This document shows positions 11,411 through 25,300 of a DNA stretch of 64,000 bases, one piece after another. The number at the start of each line of letters is the position of its first letter. The stretch's first letter is position 1. The DNA comes from Oryzias latipes. Taxonomy: Eukaryota; Chordata; Actinopteri; Beloniformes; Adrianichthyidae. The notes beneath the pieces are model-generated. The model worked only from the letters and a program-made list of their open reading frames with translations. It ran no database searches and had not been told where the DNA came from. The translations under genes and the position numbers were made by a program. Location: contig NC_019863.2 of NCBI RefSeq assembly GCF_002234675.1, positions 557,109-621,108 on the forward strand. Direction: 5' to 3'.

Positions 11411-14400
11411 ATGGTGCAGGGCGCACAGAAGGTAAGCTGCTGAAGTTCCTCTAATTATTTTTCTATGTGCAAAAGATTTTACGCGCATTGATGACCTGCT
11501 TCACTTCACACCAAGTACAAACTGGAGAACAACGCATGAAGGGGGGATCTGTCAGAAGGAAGTCCAGGATTTTCATCTCTGTAATCCCTCTGGTCATAGA
11601 CCATGATGAAGAGGTCGCCTTGCTTCAAGCAATGCCCTAAAAATACATGAAATTAACATTTCTGTTCTATTAGGCAACAGAATCTGCCGAAATTCTGCAA
11701 ACATGGGTTGTTAAAAATCTGTTTCAGAACAAAAGAATTTGCATGAATTAATGGTAAAATGTACAAACATGTATGGTCCAAGGTTTCACTGAAAAAACAG
11801 ATTTTTAATGCTGCAATCATTTTGGTCCTGAGATCATTTTTTAGATTCCTTACAGTAGTGAGAAACATCAGGTAACTGGTTCAGTAACTCAGCTTTGTGG
11901 TGCCACAGAATGATGACCCCCCCCCCCCCCTTACTATGATTTAACTGTCTGTTTTACCATGTTTTTCCTGAAATGAAATGTTCCCATCATCCTCTCTGGC
12001 TCCGTCTGCATCAACAGGGCAGTCATCTGACGCTGGTGCTCATGGTTGCTTCTGCAGCCGTTGGAGGAACTCTGCAGTATGGCTACAACCTGGCCATAAT
12101 GAACGCTCCCACTGCTGTACGTGTGACGCCACAGAACATCCTACATTCAGACAGCTGCACTTGTATGTCAGGAGAACAAACAGTTCAGGAATATCTGTTA
12201 AAAACATGTTTTGACCTTACAGCATGAAATGAACTATGACTGGAAAGAGAACCTCTCTGGGTTTGTTAGTAACTGAGTTTGTTTTTCTTACAGTTTATTC
12301 AAACGTTCATCAATGAAACATTTCTGGAGCGCTGGGACATCCAGTTGGAAGATTACCAGGTGACAGTGGTGTGGACAATCATTGTTTCCATCTTCTCCTT
12401 GGGAGGCTTTACTGGAGCTTTGATTGCTGGACCCATGACCATACACTATGGAAGGTAGTGTAAATGCAGGAGAGACGGTGAATGATAAACCTGTCACTGC
12501 AGGGAGGCACAAATGAATGGAGATTGTTCATTTACCTTCTCCTTTCACGTGGATGTGTGCACATGTCTACAAAGAATGGAGAAGAAATAGTATTTTGGTT
12601 GCTGGAAAATGTTTCTTTCATGTGAACAAAGGTGAATAAATGTCATAGAACAATGTATGAAAGTTTCCCAATAATATAACAAAGAAACCATAGGAGATTT
12701 TTTGGCCATGCAATCATTTTTTTTACTATTTCTCTTGTCAAGGAAGAAATGTTTGCTGCTGAACAACCTTTTTCTCATGTCGGCGGCTCTCTTGGCACTG
12801 ACTAGTAGAGCCGCCAAGTCCTTTGAGATGATCATCCTCTCTCGCGTTCTGACTGGCATAAATGCAGGTGAGTTATGTCGGCGTTCTCCGGGTCCTTCAG
12901 AATCATAGCAGAGAAACTCCTGTTGGTTTTCAGTTCTCCTTGTTGTGTTGAAGGGATCAGCATGAATGTACAGCCCATGTACTTTGGAGAGAGTGCCCCA
13001 AAGCGCTTCAGAGGGGCCGCCTCCCTGTCCTCCGCCGTCTTCACAGCGTTTGGTGTTGTGCTGGGTCAGGTGGTTGGGCTCAGGTAAGCTCTGCACGCCA
13101 AACCAGCTGTTGGATTTGCAAACAAAAAAAATGACACTGGATTGTTTATTTCAAGAGAGGTTTTGGGTGGTGAGTCATGCTGGCAGTATCTTCTCGCCAG
13201 TAACGCCATCCCCGGCTTCATTCAGCTTCTCACCCTGCCGTGGTTTCCGGAGAGCCCCAGATACCTGCTCATTGACAGAGGCGACGAGAAGGCTTGTATC
13301 GATGGTACCGTGACGGCCCGTGGTGCAACACAGTCCCACGTCACACGCGTGTATTTCAGTACACTGTCAGGCCTGATCATGGTTTAAACACAGTCACAGT
13401 TCAAATCCAAAACTCACTTTTTAAAGAAAAAGAATAGAGATGGAAAGCCTTTATTGTTATTGAACATAGTAAAATGAAACTGAAAAACAGTTCCACTCCA
13501 ATGAAAATCGTGTTTTTGGTTTTTTTAACATATCATCGTCTTTCTGATGATATGTTTTATACATATCATTTATAGAAAATTAAGCTTAAAATTCAATTTC
13601 TGAGGATTTCTTTATTCAAATCATTGTGATCAGGAGCAGACAAAAAAAGCAGTTGAAAAAAGCTTGCAGCTGTGATGCAGGTGCTGCAATCAGCAGGCCA
13701 CAAGCGTCCTGCTCTGTTCCATGCACCGTCAGACAAACACATCCATGAATGTCTCTGTTTTCCTGGACTGAGCTGGAATCTGGATGATGGATAGCTACAA
13801 TACTGATCACCATTTGGTGTGTGAGGGGCTGTAAGCTAGCGGGAGAGCACGTAAACAGAAGGATGTCAGGTAGCGAGGGCAGACTTACTCTGCTCCAACG
13901 GTCCTGCCCACAACTCAGTTCCTGTCGCTCTGCAGAAAATCTTTCCTGGAACACAACACAGGTTGTTTGATTTCACTAAAAAAGGACATGCGGTACTCAT
14001 AATTAAAAGACCTCTAGAAATGCTTTAAAAATAGATAAAAGGATTACCGGTTGAGACTTTCAAGTGGACACAAAACAGAGACATTTAGGTTAAATAAAAA
14101 AGCATTCAGAAATGTACAGCAATCAGGTGGTTTGTGGTGCAACATCTGAGTTGAGTCCAGTGACAGCTCTGTTGTCCCGGGCCGTACTAACCTGGGACAT
14201 CTGCCAGAGGCGGCGGGTTGAAGAGATGAAAACCAGAATGAGGGTTATCCTTCAGAAGGTTTCTGCTATTCTCACAATACCGCCTTAACTATCAACACAT
14301 TTTTACATGACATCATTTCAAAACACCTTTTTTCTATTTCACTTTCTTTTTTGCTTGATTGAACCTTGGGTGCCAAAACTTTGCGATACATTTTTCATTT

Positions 14401-17400
14401 GGAAAATGTTTTGTATTAGTATTATTTTGGATTATGTATCTCAATCTGATTGGTTTGATTGCTGTCATAGTCTTGGCAGACTGATGTGTGATGTTCTCCT
14501 GGCAGCTCTGAGGCGGCTGCGAGGCTGCGAGGTCCACAGCAGTGAGCTCGATGAGATCCTGCAGGAACAGGCGGAAATCCGAGGAATGAAGCCGAGCCGG
14601 CCGTGGGAGCTGCTCAGCGACCGCTCCGTACGCTGGCAGCTCATCTCTGTCATCGTCATCAGCAGTGCCATGCAGCTCTGCGGCAATGATTCGGTGAGAT
14701 GATTGAGGAAGATGAGTCCATGTCCCAGAGGGATGAGAGGGGCTGACCCTGAGGGGCAGGACCGGCATCAGAGGATCTGCGATTGGAAAGATGAGATGAC
14801 CCATGAAGTTAATAGCAGAGCACACTGAGAATGCACACAAATACACGGGGATGAGGCCTTTTAGGAGCCGTGTTGCTGTCACACAATCACTTGGTGGACA
14901 GTTGAACAGCAGCAGGATTCATTGCTGTGCTTTCACTCTCTGCTCCTCCTTCAGATTTACTTCTATGCATCATACGTGTTTAAGGAGGCTGGAATATCAG
15001 AGGATCAAATCCAGTATGCGACAATCGGAACTGGGACGTGTGAACTCACAGCAACTATAATGTGTGTAAGTATGTGTAACATCCTGTTTTTCATGATCCT
15101 TCAGTAAAAAGACAAATGGCTGTGGAAAGCCCTCATCCTGCAACGACTGGGAAGAGAATTCAACGTTCATCTTTTTCATTTGCTCTATCTGTTTGTCTTT
15201 AAAGCTGTTTTCTCTGTCAATGCTTGATATCAAACCCGTTTCTTTTTATACAGATTTACAGTATTTATATTTTATTTACTATTACTATTTTATTTATTTA
15301 TATTTTATTATATTTTTTTATTTATTTTTGATCATATTACGCAATCATCTCACAATCAACCTCAAACTGTCCCAAAAATTCAAAATCGAGTAGAAATGTT
15401 GTTTTTTAGTACTAAAACCTCAAGAATTGAATTTTTTGTGTTTTATATGAAAAGATTATCAGAAGCTTTAATTGCCATATGTACAGCTTTTACACTGACA
15501 TACTAAATTCACGACTGCACCATGGCACACTGGTTATTGCTCTTGCCTCACAGCAAGAAGGCCCCCGGTTCAAGTCCTGGCCTGGGGACCTTTCTGTGTT
15601 AGCGTGTTCTCCCCGTGCATGCGTGGGTTCTCTCCGGGGTCTCCGGCTTCCTCACACCGTCCAAAAACATGCTTCATAGGTTAATTGGCAACTCTAAATT
15701 GTCCATAGGTGTGGGTGTGATTATGATTGGCTGTGTGATTGTGACCCTGTGACAGACTGGTGACCTGTCCAGGGTGTCCCCTGCCTTCACTGGAATAGGC
15801 TCCAGCAGCCCTGTGTCCCCTAAAGCAGGGGGGTCAAACTCATTTTCCCTGAGGGCCACATCAGCATAGTGGTTGTCCTCAAAGGGCCAGATATAACTTA
15901 TACATGTGACTGAATGTAATGAAAAATAAATGTAACTACTCCTTAATGTTAAATAACTCATTTATTTACTTAATATAACTTTTTAAAGTGCAGTAACAAT
16001 TACAGTTGCACAGAAAACACATGTTTGCTTGTTACTTTAGCATAAATCCTTTTACATTTGATTGTGTCAGGTTAGGTTATATGGACAGTGTTTAAGTCCT
16101 AATGTATAGTTGCCCAATCAGATATTTCAAGTCCAATTCCCCCTAGATGTGAATAAATACACACAAATTTTTATTTTTTATTCTAAGAAATTAAAAACTT
16201 CTATGCTCTCGCGGGCCACATAAAATGACATGGCGGGCCACATTTGGCCCCCGGGCCTTGAGTTTGACACATGTGCCCTAAAGGGACAAATGGAAGAAGA
16301 TGAATACAAAATTACATTCCACATAGTGACAAAATCAAAATGTCTAAATCCACGAACAGAGCAAATACAAGGGCAAATGAACGCTCTTCCATCCTCTGCA
16401 TTAGATTTCTGTCCCAGCATCTCAAGGAGGACATTGGAGGCAGCATGAGTTAGTTAGTTAATGAAGGTGTAGGCCCCGCCCTGATGAGAGTCTGACTGTT
16501 CTGCATGTTTGACTTTTTTGCATTTTTTATTGAAGTAAATCTGCTGCAGCAGGAAGATCTTCTTTGACAAAGGGTGGATTTTATTCTATAAGGAACTTGT
16601 ATGTGGTGCGGTCAAAAGAAAAAGAAATTAAAACTAGTATAAATAGAAACATATAGACATGGTTTAATTGTAAATATTTAAAAACTGCATATTATAAATG
16701 ACTGACTCAATAAAGTGGGACTTTGTGGCTCTCGCTGGATTTTGGTCAGTAAGAAACTGGACCAAAGGCTCTCTTAGTGACTAAATGTGAGACATTTTGT
16801 GCTCCATCTCAGCAATTTGATGACAAGAGACGACGTTAATGCTCTGACCCTTTCAGAACCTGCTGATTGAACGTAAAGGTCGGAGGTTCATGTTGATGGG
16901 AGGCTTCATCCTCATGACGGTTTGGGCCGTCATCTTCACAGTTGCTCTCTCGTTTCAGGTAATCCTCTGGGTTTTTTTTACAGCACGTCTTTTTAGACAG
17001 CAGCTGCTAAGTGCACTTATTTAGGTAAGAAAAGAAAAACAAAGATTTTTTTATAATAGTTTGAAATGTTGATCTAATAAAAAGTCTTTTGACATTTTGG
17101 CCACTCGGAGGCTTCATAAAAGCAAAAAAAAAGTGAAAGCAAATATTTAATGTTTTCATTTGCAACTCAGAAACTTTTGTGTGCAGCGTGGCATGAATAT
17201 CCCTCCATACGTACACACCACTCAGAAAATGAAAAGATGCAGGCTGTTGAATTTCTCCTTGAGATCCTTCATATTTTAACGTTTTGAATCAGCGTTATTT
17301 CTGCTTTTAATGAGGCATCTAAATGTCTGAATGTTTTCTTTCACACACAGAGCTCTTTTTCCTGGATGCCTTACCTGAATATGACCTGCATCTTCAGCTA

Positions 17401-19509
17401 CATTCTCAGCTTTGGAATGGGACCGGGTCAGATAAACATTTATTTAAATCATGTTTATTATATAAACTCCAATCCTCTTGAAAAGTCAAGGATTAAGAAA
17501 ACACATGAGAGCAAAAGTAATCATAACTTCCATTTTTCTTTGAATATCAATACGGTTCAATATTTACAGATGTTTCTGGAGGTTCTTTAAGTCTTAAATA
17601 CAGATATGTTTGAACATAAACTGAAAGGTTTTTCATTCATTGGTTTATTGGTTTAGTTTGCCGTTTGTATTGTCAGATAATTATACAGAACAGCCAATGA
17701 AAAAAGGGAACAGGCAGAAGCATATGAAGCATTTGAAGCACATGAAGCATGTGAGGCATATGAAGCTTACTAGCGGCCTGTCCTTTAATGTCCTCCATGC
17801 CATGATGATCAGTTTAACAAACCAAATAGATGCAATAAAAATAAAAATAAAAAATCCTTTATCAATGGATGCTAGTAAATCAAATCCTTTTACATGAGCA
17901 TTTTGTAAACCTTTATATATTTACATTTTAGCCTCTTTTTGAACAGCAAAGAAAGATGTACTTAATTTTAATGTAATTTACGTTATTTATCCCACAATGG
18001 GGAAATTCTTCTCCGCATTTTGATCCATCCCCGGGGGGGAAGCGGTAAGCTGCATACAGGCCACACTCAGGGGGCGATGGCTGGCTGGGGAGAGCGGGGA
18101 TCGATCCGCCAACCCTTCGGTTTCTGGACAACCTTGCCTTAACATCAGTTCGAACTTTAACCCATGCAAAATGATAAAGACCTCCTGAATTATACAGACT
18201 TACTATGAATAAAGTCTCTGTATTTTTTCTGGAACTAAATTATGTGTCAGCAATTTCTAATACTGTACTATAAACTACATCTTTTAATTTAAACTTTTAG
18301 CTAAACTTAATATAGAATTTGTTAGTTCACATGACTCTACTCTCACACATGGCTCTATTAACTATTCTATGAAAGATACAGAACAACTAATGAACAGTCA
18401 ATAAGATACTCTTTTTGTTTAACACATCGCTGATTTGAAACAGAATGCCAATGAATCTAGAAAGCCAGTAGGCCTCACTTTCAACAGGAGCCTACAAAGT
18501 CTTTTATTCCAGATTGCTCAAATAACGCTGGACTATTAGACGTCACACTGATCCTTCCAAGATGAAGAGTAATTTTTGATAAAAAAGCTCAGTCTCTGGT
18601 TATCGATCTGCCGTGAAAGTATCTTCCTCTTCTTCCTCCCTCAGCTGGAGTAACCGGGATTCTTCCCACAGAGATCTTCAAGCAGACGGCTCGGCCGGCG
18701 GCCTACATGATCGCCGGCTCCATGATGTGGCTCAACCTGTTCTTCGTTGGAATGATATTTCCATTCATCATGGTCAGTGCAACAATCTGTGTTCAGTTTG
18801 TCCGCATAGTCGTGGTTTGTTGAAAAGAAAAAATAATTCTAAAAGAAAGAATAAAAGAAGATAGTCTGGTAAACTGCATATCAAGCACATGTTGTCTAAT
18901 CAGCAAGATGCCGATTTGCTTGAAGTGGTAATAGAAAAGGTCTAAATGATTTCAATGTCTTCAATATTTCCAAATCCTACAGCATTGTGGAAGGAGCTAC
19001 TTTCTGAAGAGTTAAAGATGCCTTGGAACAAATATTCACTAAGTTTATCCTTAAACTTCAAGTTACAAACAGGGACAACAGTGTGTATAGGCAGGTGCTT
19101 CCATTCAATTCTAAATGGGTAAATTGTTTTCTCCAAAAGTTACTCTGATGAATACAGATGATTGCAGAAAAAGAAAAGCACTACAAAGTACAAGAAAAAC
19201 AGACTTTTTGCACAACAAAACCAAAATGCTGAAGCCAAACGGACTGAACCCCGTTTTTTTTGAGAATCAGCAGCTTGAGTTTCCCCGTGTCTGCAGAGCG
19301 GCCTGAGCGAGTTCTGCCTGGTGCCTTTCGGAGCCACCTGCCTCTCGTCTGCGCTCTTCGTGGGATTCTTCCTGCCGGAGACGAAGGGGAAGTCTCTGTC
19401 TGCCATCACCAGGGAATTCCAAAAGCTCAACTTCAGAGACGGAGGTTTCCAACCGCAGCATCAGTCTCAGTCCTACCGGGGCAAGGAGTGCCTTTCAACG
19501 GCCTTGTAG
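11411..19509 (+). CDS. slc2a11: Class II facilitative sugar transporter, SLC2A11 (GLUT11) type
   Basis: Twelve exons join in frame to 500 aa: 11411-11431, 12018-12116, 12294-12454, 12743-12867, 12954-13083, 13156-13304, 14506-14693, 14955-15065, 16857-16958, 17351-17426, 18645-18772, 19297-19509. All introns are GT-AG. It is a twelve-helix plasma-membrane uniporter of hexose type. Visible hallmarks: TM1 LQYGYNLAIMNAPT, exofacial N-glycosylation site NET (~47-49), GRKK after TM2, PMYFGESAP, PESPRYL (~210-216), the helix 7 signature MQLCGNDSIYFYA that sets GLUT11 apart from the QQLSG-type classes, ERKGRR, and PETKG (~457-461). Closest remembered protein is human GLUT11 (SLC2A11). Fish carry several slc2a11 copies, some active in pigment cells; which one this is cannot be told. 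It converges on patz1. Confidence 0.95.
13480..13990 (-). repeat. Interspersed repeat family A, copy 2 (minus), intronic
   Basis: Reverse-orientation copy of the family at 4430-4925. Shared blocks include 'gtaagctagcgggagagca-gtaaac' and 'cggtcctgcccacaactc' (complements of the plus copies), with the tail gttccactccaatgaaaat near 13,490. It lies in slc2a11 intron 6. Confidence 0.7.
15500..15825 (+). repeat. Fish tRNA-like/SINE-like repeat, left part
   Basis: A well-known fish repeat: 'ttgcctcacagcaagaaggc', the tRNA B-box-like 'ggttcaagtcctggcc', 'ctccccgtgcatgcgtgggt' and 'gacctgtccagggtgtcccc'. A reversed copy is at 50,810-51,135. This copy is split by the 15,826-16,275 insertion and resumes at about 16,276. 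It lies in slc2a11 intron 8. Confidence 0.8.
15826..16275. mobile_element. hAT MITE with perfect 8-bp target duplication
   Basis: Ends are caggggggtcaaactcattt and its imperfect complement ...ttgagtttgacacatgtg. The 8 bases ccctaaag occur immediately on both sides (15,818-15,825 and 16,276-16,283), the hallmark of hAT insertion. It is 450 bp with no transposase and is inserted inside the tRNA-like repeat, so it is the younger of the two. Confidence 0.92.
17985..18150 (-). repeat. SINE-like repeat (fish), in slc2a11 intron
   Basis: Contains 'ccacaatggggaaattcttc' and 'gggatcgatccgccaaccc', the latter a B-box-like motif, matching a common fish short interspersed repeat. Orientation is inferred. 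It lies between slc2a11 exons 10 and 11. Confidence 0.55.
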
Positions 19510-19756
19510 ACCACCTCCTTCTGTAGATCACCTCCGCTTTGACCTCATCTTCATCTGACGATGAAGGACTGTGGGACCAGAAAAAGCTGAATTGAAAACA
19601 TAGCCCCCCCCAATGACTTCAAAGGCCTTCCAGCACCTTTGTGACTAAAAACGAACAATCAAACTAATCTTCTTTGGTTTCTTGTTCTATAAATCCAGTA
19701 TTGAACCAAACCTGTCGTCTGTTTGATGCTCTTCTCTGCACCACAGGATGAGACTC

Positions 19757-19762
19757 AATAAA
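19757..19762 (+). terminator. slc2a11 poly(A) signal
   Basis: An AATAAA hexamer lies 248 nt after the stop codon, within actcaataaaagaac. A cleavage site would be expected about 15-25 nt downstream. Confidence 0.7.
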
Positions 19763-19789
19763 AGAACACAAAACCAAATGTGTAGAAAA

Positions 19790-22326
19790 AAGTATGTTTA
19801 TATTGAAATATGTCCAAAGACATCATAACAAAGCACGTAGCTTCTGTTTAAGAGCAATCTTGAGTAAAATGAAAGAAAAAAACAACCAAGATAACATCAT
19901 TTTGCTTTTTTAATACAAAAGTGTCAATGCAAGTCACTAATTCTTACTCTTTAGAAAAAGAGGACCTTTTTTCATCCACTGCTGTGCACAATCAGTATTT
20001 GGAAGGCACTTTGCAACAGACCAAAAAAATAAAAATAAACACAAATATTTAGGCCTAAATAATCAATAAAAGCATTAACATCTAGGTACCAACATGTAGG
20101 AAACCACACCATATGTCCAAGTGACAACCAAAAGATTTTCTTACAGTATTTTCCACGTCTGCAAACAATATTTAGAATGAAACGGTTTGCAGGAGTAAAC
20201 ACTAGTGCAGAGTGGATGGAAAAAGACTTGTGTGAAGAGACGAGTCGAGCGGCTGGTGGTGAGTTCAAACACCACCAACCGGCGACCGACAGTCCTCAGC
20301 TCCGGCTGTTCCACCGACATGCACTTTCCACCTTCAACGGCCAGAATTGACCGTCCCTCCCCCACAAACCACAACAGAATGTCAAAGAAATCTATGTACA
20401 GGACCACCACTGACAAACACTGATCATTCTGGTTGGTTCATTTATATATTTTATATATATATATTTATAGATTGTGTATATGAGCTCTATACACTTGTTA
20501 CAATCACGATATAACCATAAATAACAGGAATGTACTGAAATGAACAAAAGTACTTACAAATGATTCAAAGTAAAGAACAGACAATCACACTCGTGTGCTC
20601 AGCCTTTGAATGTTGGACAGTCACCCACATCAGAGCTATATTAAGAGCGTACACACTTTGATGCCCAGAAATTGTACAAACATTGTACGGCGATGTCAGC
20701 TTATGACCGTGGCTGTAGTGGTTTGTTCCATCAGAAAAGTCAAAGCCAAGCCTTTTTACCACCGCATTTCCTCCAACACGTCAGCGTCTCATCTCAGGTT
20801 AACATAACCAATTAAAAATGAGGAGATACCATTTAAACAAAGAAAGGGGTGCAGCTGAATCTTCTTTTCCATCTTGGGGGGTGTCCAGCTTCACGTCCTC
20901 TCTCTCCAAGATGAGCAGCTTTTAGAAGTGTGTGCAAATAACAACTCAGAAAGCAGAAGACAAGAATCAAAAACCGTTTGGATGCTGATGGTGAAGAAGT
21001 TCATCGATTTGTTTGCCAACCAGGAGGCTGTGTCCCTTTGAGCGTCATCTTATGAACAAAAACATCTTCATATTTCTATTAAACTGTGAAAGAGAACAAT
21101 CTGCAGCAAAATCAAAGATTTTTTGTAGGACCAGAAAAAAAAGGACTAATTAACCTAAACGGTAAGGTTTCTTTCCCTGGATTTATAAGGAAAATTCACA
21201 CTTTTGGTTGCTGTTCCAGGTTTTTTACATACTGAGGAAAAAACACAAATGAGCTGTAGAAACGATCCCTCGTCCTAAGATCGTCTTCTTGAAACAAACA
21301 GTCCTAGCAGTCAGCATGGAGAAGCGGCGCCGCGATGAGACGGCAGCATTCGCCAAAACCTGACTTTTCCTCTGAATCCACATTCAGAGACGGCTTTTCA
21401 AGGTTTGGTCACTAAGACAGTCTCAGCGTGGAAATGTTTAATAACACCCGTCACTGTTAAAGGCCTCAGGGCTCATGGGCTTTGTGTTCTTGTTCATGGC
21501 TCCTCCCAAAAAGCCTCTTTCTCCCCTCCACACATGTTCTGGAGGATTCAGACGTTTGCATTGCAGCTCTGAGCTTCGTCTCTGGATATCAGCTATAAAA
21601 CCTGAAACAAACAGATGGACCAACACGATAGAAAGAGGAATAAGAGGAAAACAGAACACTTCAGGACAAACGTCTTATCAAAATGACGGGTCTGTAATAC
21701 AACTAATAGTAATTTTTCACGTTTCATTTCCTGTTTTTTCTGACTAAATTTATAAATACCAAAAAAATAAAATTGAAAAGGTTTTTTTTTTAAACAGAAG
21801 TGCTTCTCAATACCAACACTGTCAAAAACAATTAAATGTCAAGGTCCCCAACAGTTACCAAGGCAACTCAATGGCCAGAAATACTGACTTTCTGAATGAG
21901 AGCTTTTCCACTCCTGACAAACACTAGGCGTTTTCTTAATGACCAACATAAAGAAATGTCAGAAGTCCAAAAAGTCGTAAAAGAATAGCAGTCTGCCAAC
22001 AAGAAAGAGGAGACAGAAGTGTAACAGCAAAAGAATAAACGGGGAACCTGACTGGAGCGACTGAAGCTCGCTTCATCCCAAAGAGGCCAAAGAAATAAAG
22101 CTAAACAACATACTTTAAACAAATAACCATTGCAAGAAATATCTTCATGTCATAGGAAAAAAGTACAGTCCAAATACCCTTTCTTTACACTTTGAAAAAC
22201 TAGAAAAAAATAGGACTCAATATGGCCATTTTTGACAAAAGTATTAGACATTAAATTAAGGAAAAAAGAGTCTTGAGGCAAAGTTATTTCCAGATAGACC
22301 ATCTTCTGTGTCCTGAAAGGCTGAAG
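19790..22326 (-). other. Putative patz1 3' UTR
   Basis: Between the patz1 stop codon (22,327-22,329) and the slc2a11 poly(A) signal lies about 2.5 kb of AT-rich sequence without recognised repeats or coding exons, consistent with a long 3' UTR. A minus-strand ATTAAA variant signal at 19,909-19,914 is a candidate end, which would place the two gene tails about 100 nt apart. The exact end is unknown. Confidence 0.4.
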
Positions 22327-25300
22327 TCACTTTCCTCCAAAGTCTATTCCACTCTGACCCGCATCTGCGTCCACGAGGGAGGAGGCAAACGCCGACTGGA
22401 CTATCTGAAAGCCAAAGGACTCCAGCAGCGACATGTTCTGCTGAAGGGAGAACGGAGAAGTCAGAGCGGAGGCCATGTCACTCAGCCCAGACCCTGAGAG
22501 CCCATGGGGCCTCTGGGCTTTGTGAACTCTGTGCTGATGCTTGTTGAGGTAGGACTTGGTGCGGAAAGCCTGTCCACAGATGTCGCAGCCGAACCTCTTC
22601 TCGGGCTCCGCCTTGGACTTGGAGCCGTCCGGAGACGCCAGCAGCTCAGCAGAGGCTCCGTTGCAGTCTAAAGAGGACATCTCCTGCTCAGGCCCGTCGG
22701 ATTTGTGGGGAGATTTTAACTCGTCGCCGTTGGACATTTCCCTGAACGAAGCGTCCGATTCCTCCGAGTCCAGATGAGGGCATTTCCTGTCATCTTCCTG
22801 TCCGTCTGAGGCGAATGCAGAGAGGAATGAAACAAATATAAGAGACAGAGAATTAGGATAAACAAACAGAACGCTGGTTAGGTCAAACACAGCAAGTCCA
22901 GACGCTGCTCATGTATCTGGAAGGACGACAAAAGTCAACCAGCAGGGTTTGAAGTTAGAAAGCATCAAGCAAACAGCAGTTTAACATCATTTAAGGAAAG
23001 GTCGACACCACATGAAGGTACATGGTGACGGGACAGAGTCCATTTGCCCAGTATTCACAGAAACGTTTGCCGTGTTCATCCGAGCCACACAAGCATCATG
23101 CTCCCACCAACCCTCAGCCGGACCGTACTGACCTGTGTCCGGCTCATGGGAGGGGAAGCCAGGCACCCCGCCGGAGTGACACTCCCAGAAATACGGAGTG
23201 CCGCCTGGCTTCCCCACGAGCAGCTCAGACTGCAAGCAGAGGCGCGAGTGGCCGGGCTGAGAAAGGACCGGGTGACCCGACAACCCGTGAAAACGACCCT
23301 CTGCCTCAGACGAGGTGAGAAGCAGCTGGCGACTGGCACACATGTCTGCACCTCGCCATGGAGAGAGGAAAGAGGGGGAAGGACAGACAGAACAGGCGGG
23401 CGGAAAACCACGGTGACATTTTTACCTTCATGACATCATTTCTGTGGTTTACAAACACAGGACACTTGATGGGTGGAGCTGAAAGCACGAGTCCATGCTG
23501 AGCGAGTCTGGGAAGTGATGAATGACATCAGCTGCTTTCCCTTCCTTCTAAATCCACATGTGCATGACTGTTGGGATTATCACAACTAGGCCTGCCCAAT
23601 AAATCGCAAATTTATCATTATTGCGATGACAACCTGAGCAATACGCATACCGCAAAAGTCAGCGAAAATTGCAATAAATTTGCTAAGACAATCTTATGGC
23701 AGCTTGAAGTATTTAAGAAAATAAATCCATGCATGACCAATTGGATAGACCCATTTACATCATTGACCAATCAGATGGAGTCATTTTATGTCTGATGCTC
23801 GCCTCCTGTGTGGACGAGGGACATTTCATTGTAATTTAAGTTGTCGAGTACTGAAAGTGGGGACGTCAGCGAGTCAAATGCAAAGGCTCGGACTTTTACC
23901 CAGACAACTGGAAAACAGAATCATTTCTAGGTTGACTTTCTGTTTAAATAAAGTTGAGTGTTTGACCTGCTTGTGTTCCAGTTAGTCTACAGTCAAAATA
24001 GCAATGGGATACACTTCCCTTCCAAAGGGGCAATCGTCAATAACAGGTTTTCCGAGATTATTTATCATTTTGTTTAATCAGTTACTGTGTCTGGATTAAT
24101 AAATTTCACAAATTGGTAAAAATCTGCAATATTAAAAAAAGTCTACAAGAAGAACCTAAAGCAGCTGTTCAGATCCATGAAGACGGTGGTCTCCAACAGT
24201 TTTCAGGCCGCGGACCGCTTCACTGTCAGACAACGTTTTCATGGACCGGTACAAATGGGGCCAAGGCTGGCGTTTAATAGTTTTAAGCTTCCAGTTTCTG
24301 AAAAAGCTATTTTTCACGTTAAAATGCTACAACACAAAACGTTGTGTGAAATAAAATCTGAAAAAATTGGATTTTTGGTTGTTGCAGAGAACGAGGATTC
24401 GGTGACGGAAAGTTGTTAGTTTGTAGAAGTTGTTCCTGATTTGTAAAAATTCACTAAAAGCACCTTTACACGTTTTTCTAATAGATACATCATAACCATT
24501 AAGCGTCGGATCCTCTTTCATGTTATATTTTGTTTTTACATAAATCCTGGTTCATTGTGTTTTTATTTTTAAAACAGGAACATTTTCTATTCTCGTTTCT
24601 TAACAGCTGCCTCGTTCCTCCTGAATGTCTCTACTACAAGTTTCCTCAGATCAGAAACATCTTCATCAGGTCAGCAACGTTATTTGATTTAAATCTGTGT
24701 AAAATGTTTGCGGCAAGCTTAGACTTTGTGACGAAGATGAAGACCTGAAAGTTGATGCTAACTTCCTCTGCGTTTGATTTTTAAGGTGTGATGAATAACT
24801 GAAGCAAGACTAAACTACACAGCCACCGTAAAACATATTTTCTAAATAGAATAATAAACATGAATGCAACTTTGTTTTCCGCGGTTGGAAGCATTGGACA
24901 ATCAGTTGCTGTGTATCAGCTTCTGCTACATGGGAACAACAGTTTGATTATATCCATATTTGGAGGAAAACCCCTGGTTTTGTGTCTAGACAGCAGCTTT
25001 ATGATTCTCTGAAGTCGAAGACTCTTTTTGGTTTCCTCACAGACTCCTTTCTTCCCAAAAAAAACTTTCCAAATACATTTTTTGTTTGTTTATTGTTAGC
25101 TTTTAAGCGTAGAGCTGCTAACTTAGCGAGCTGAGCATAGACTGTAAAATCAATGGACGAATCGAGGAGTGACGTCACCCATACAGGAGTACAGGAGTGA
25201 GCTTGTGAGTCCCCACCTCTTTCAACGCTGCTACCTGTTAAACGCTGCGTTTCCATTGACTATGAAATTGCGGAATTCGGATTTGCGATGATAAATTTGC

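Noticed and set aside
12545-13096. 183-codon minus-strand frame
   Set aside because: Antisense shadow over slc2a11 exons 4 and 5, whose plus-strand frame and splice sites are well supported.
22987-23433. Overlapping frames of 98-129 codons on both strands
   Set aside because: No evidence beyond openness; only the small exon-like segment at 23,133-23,229 has splice-like borders.
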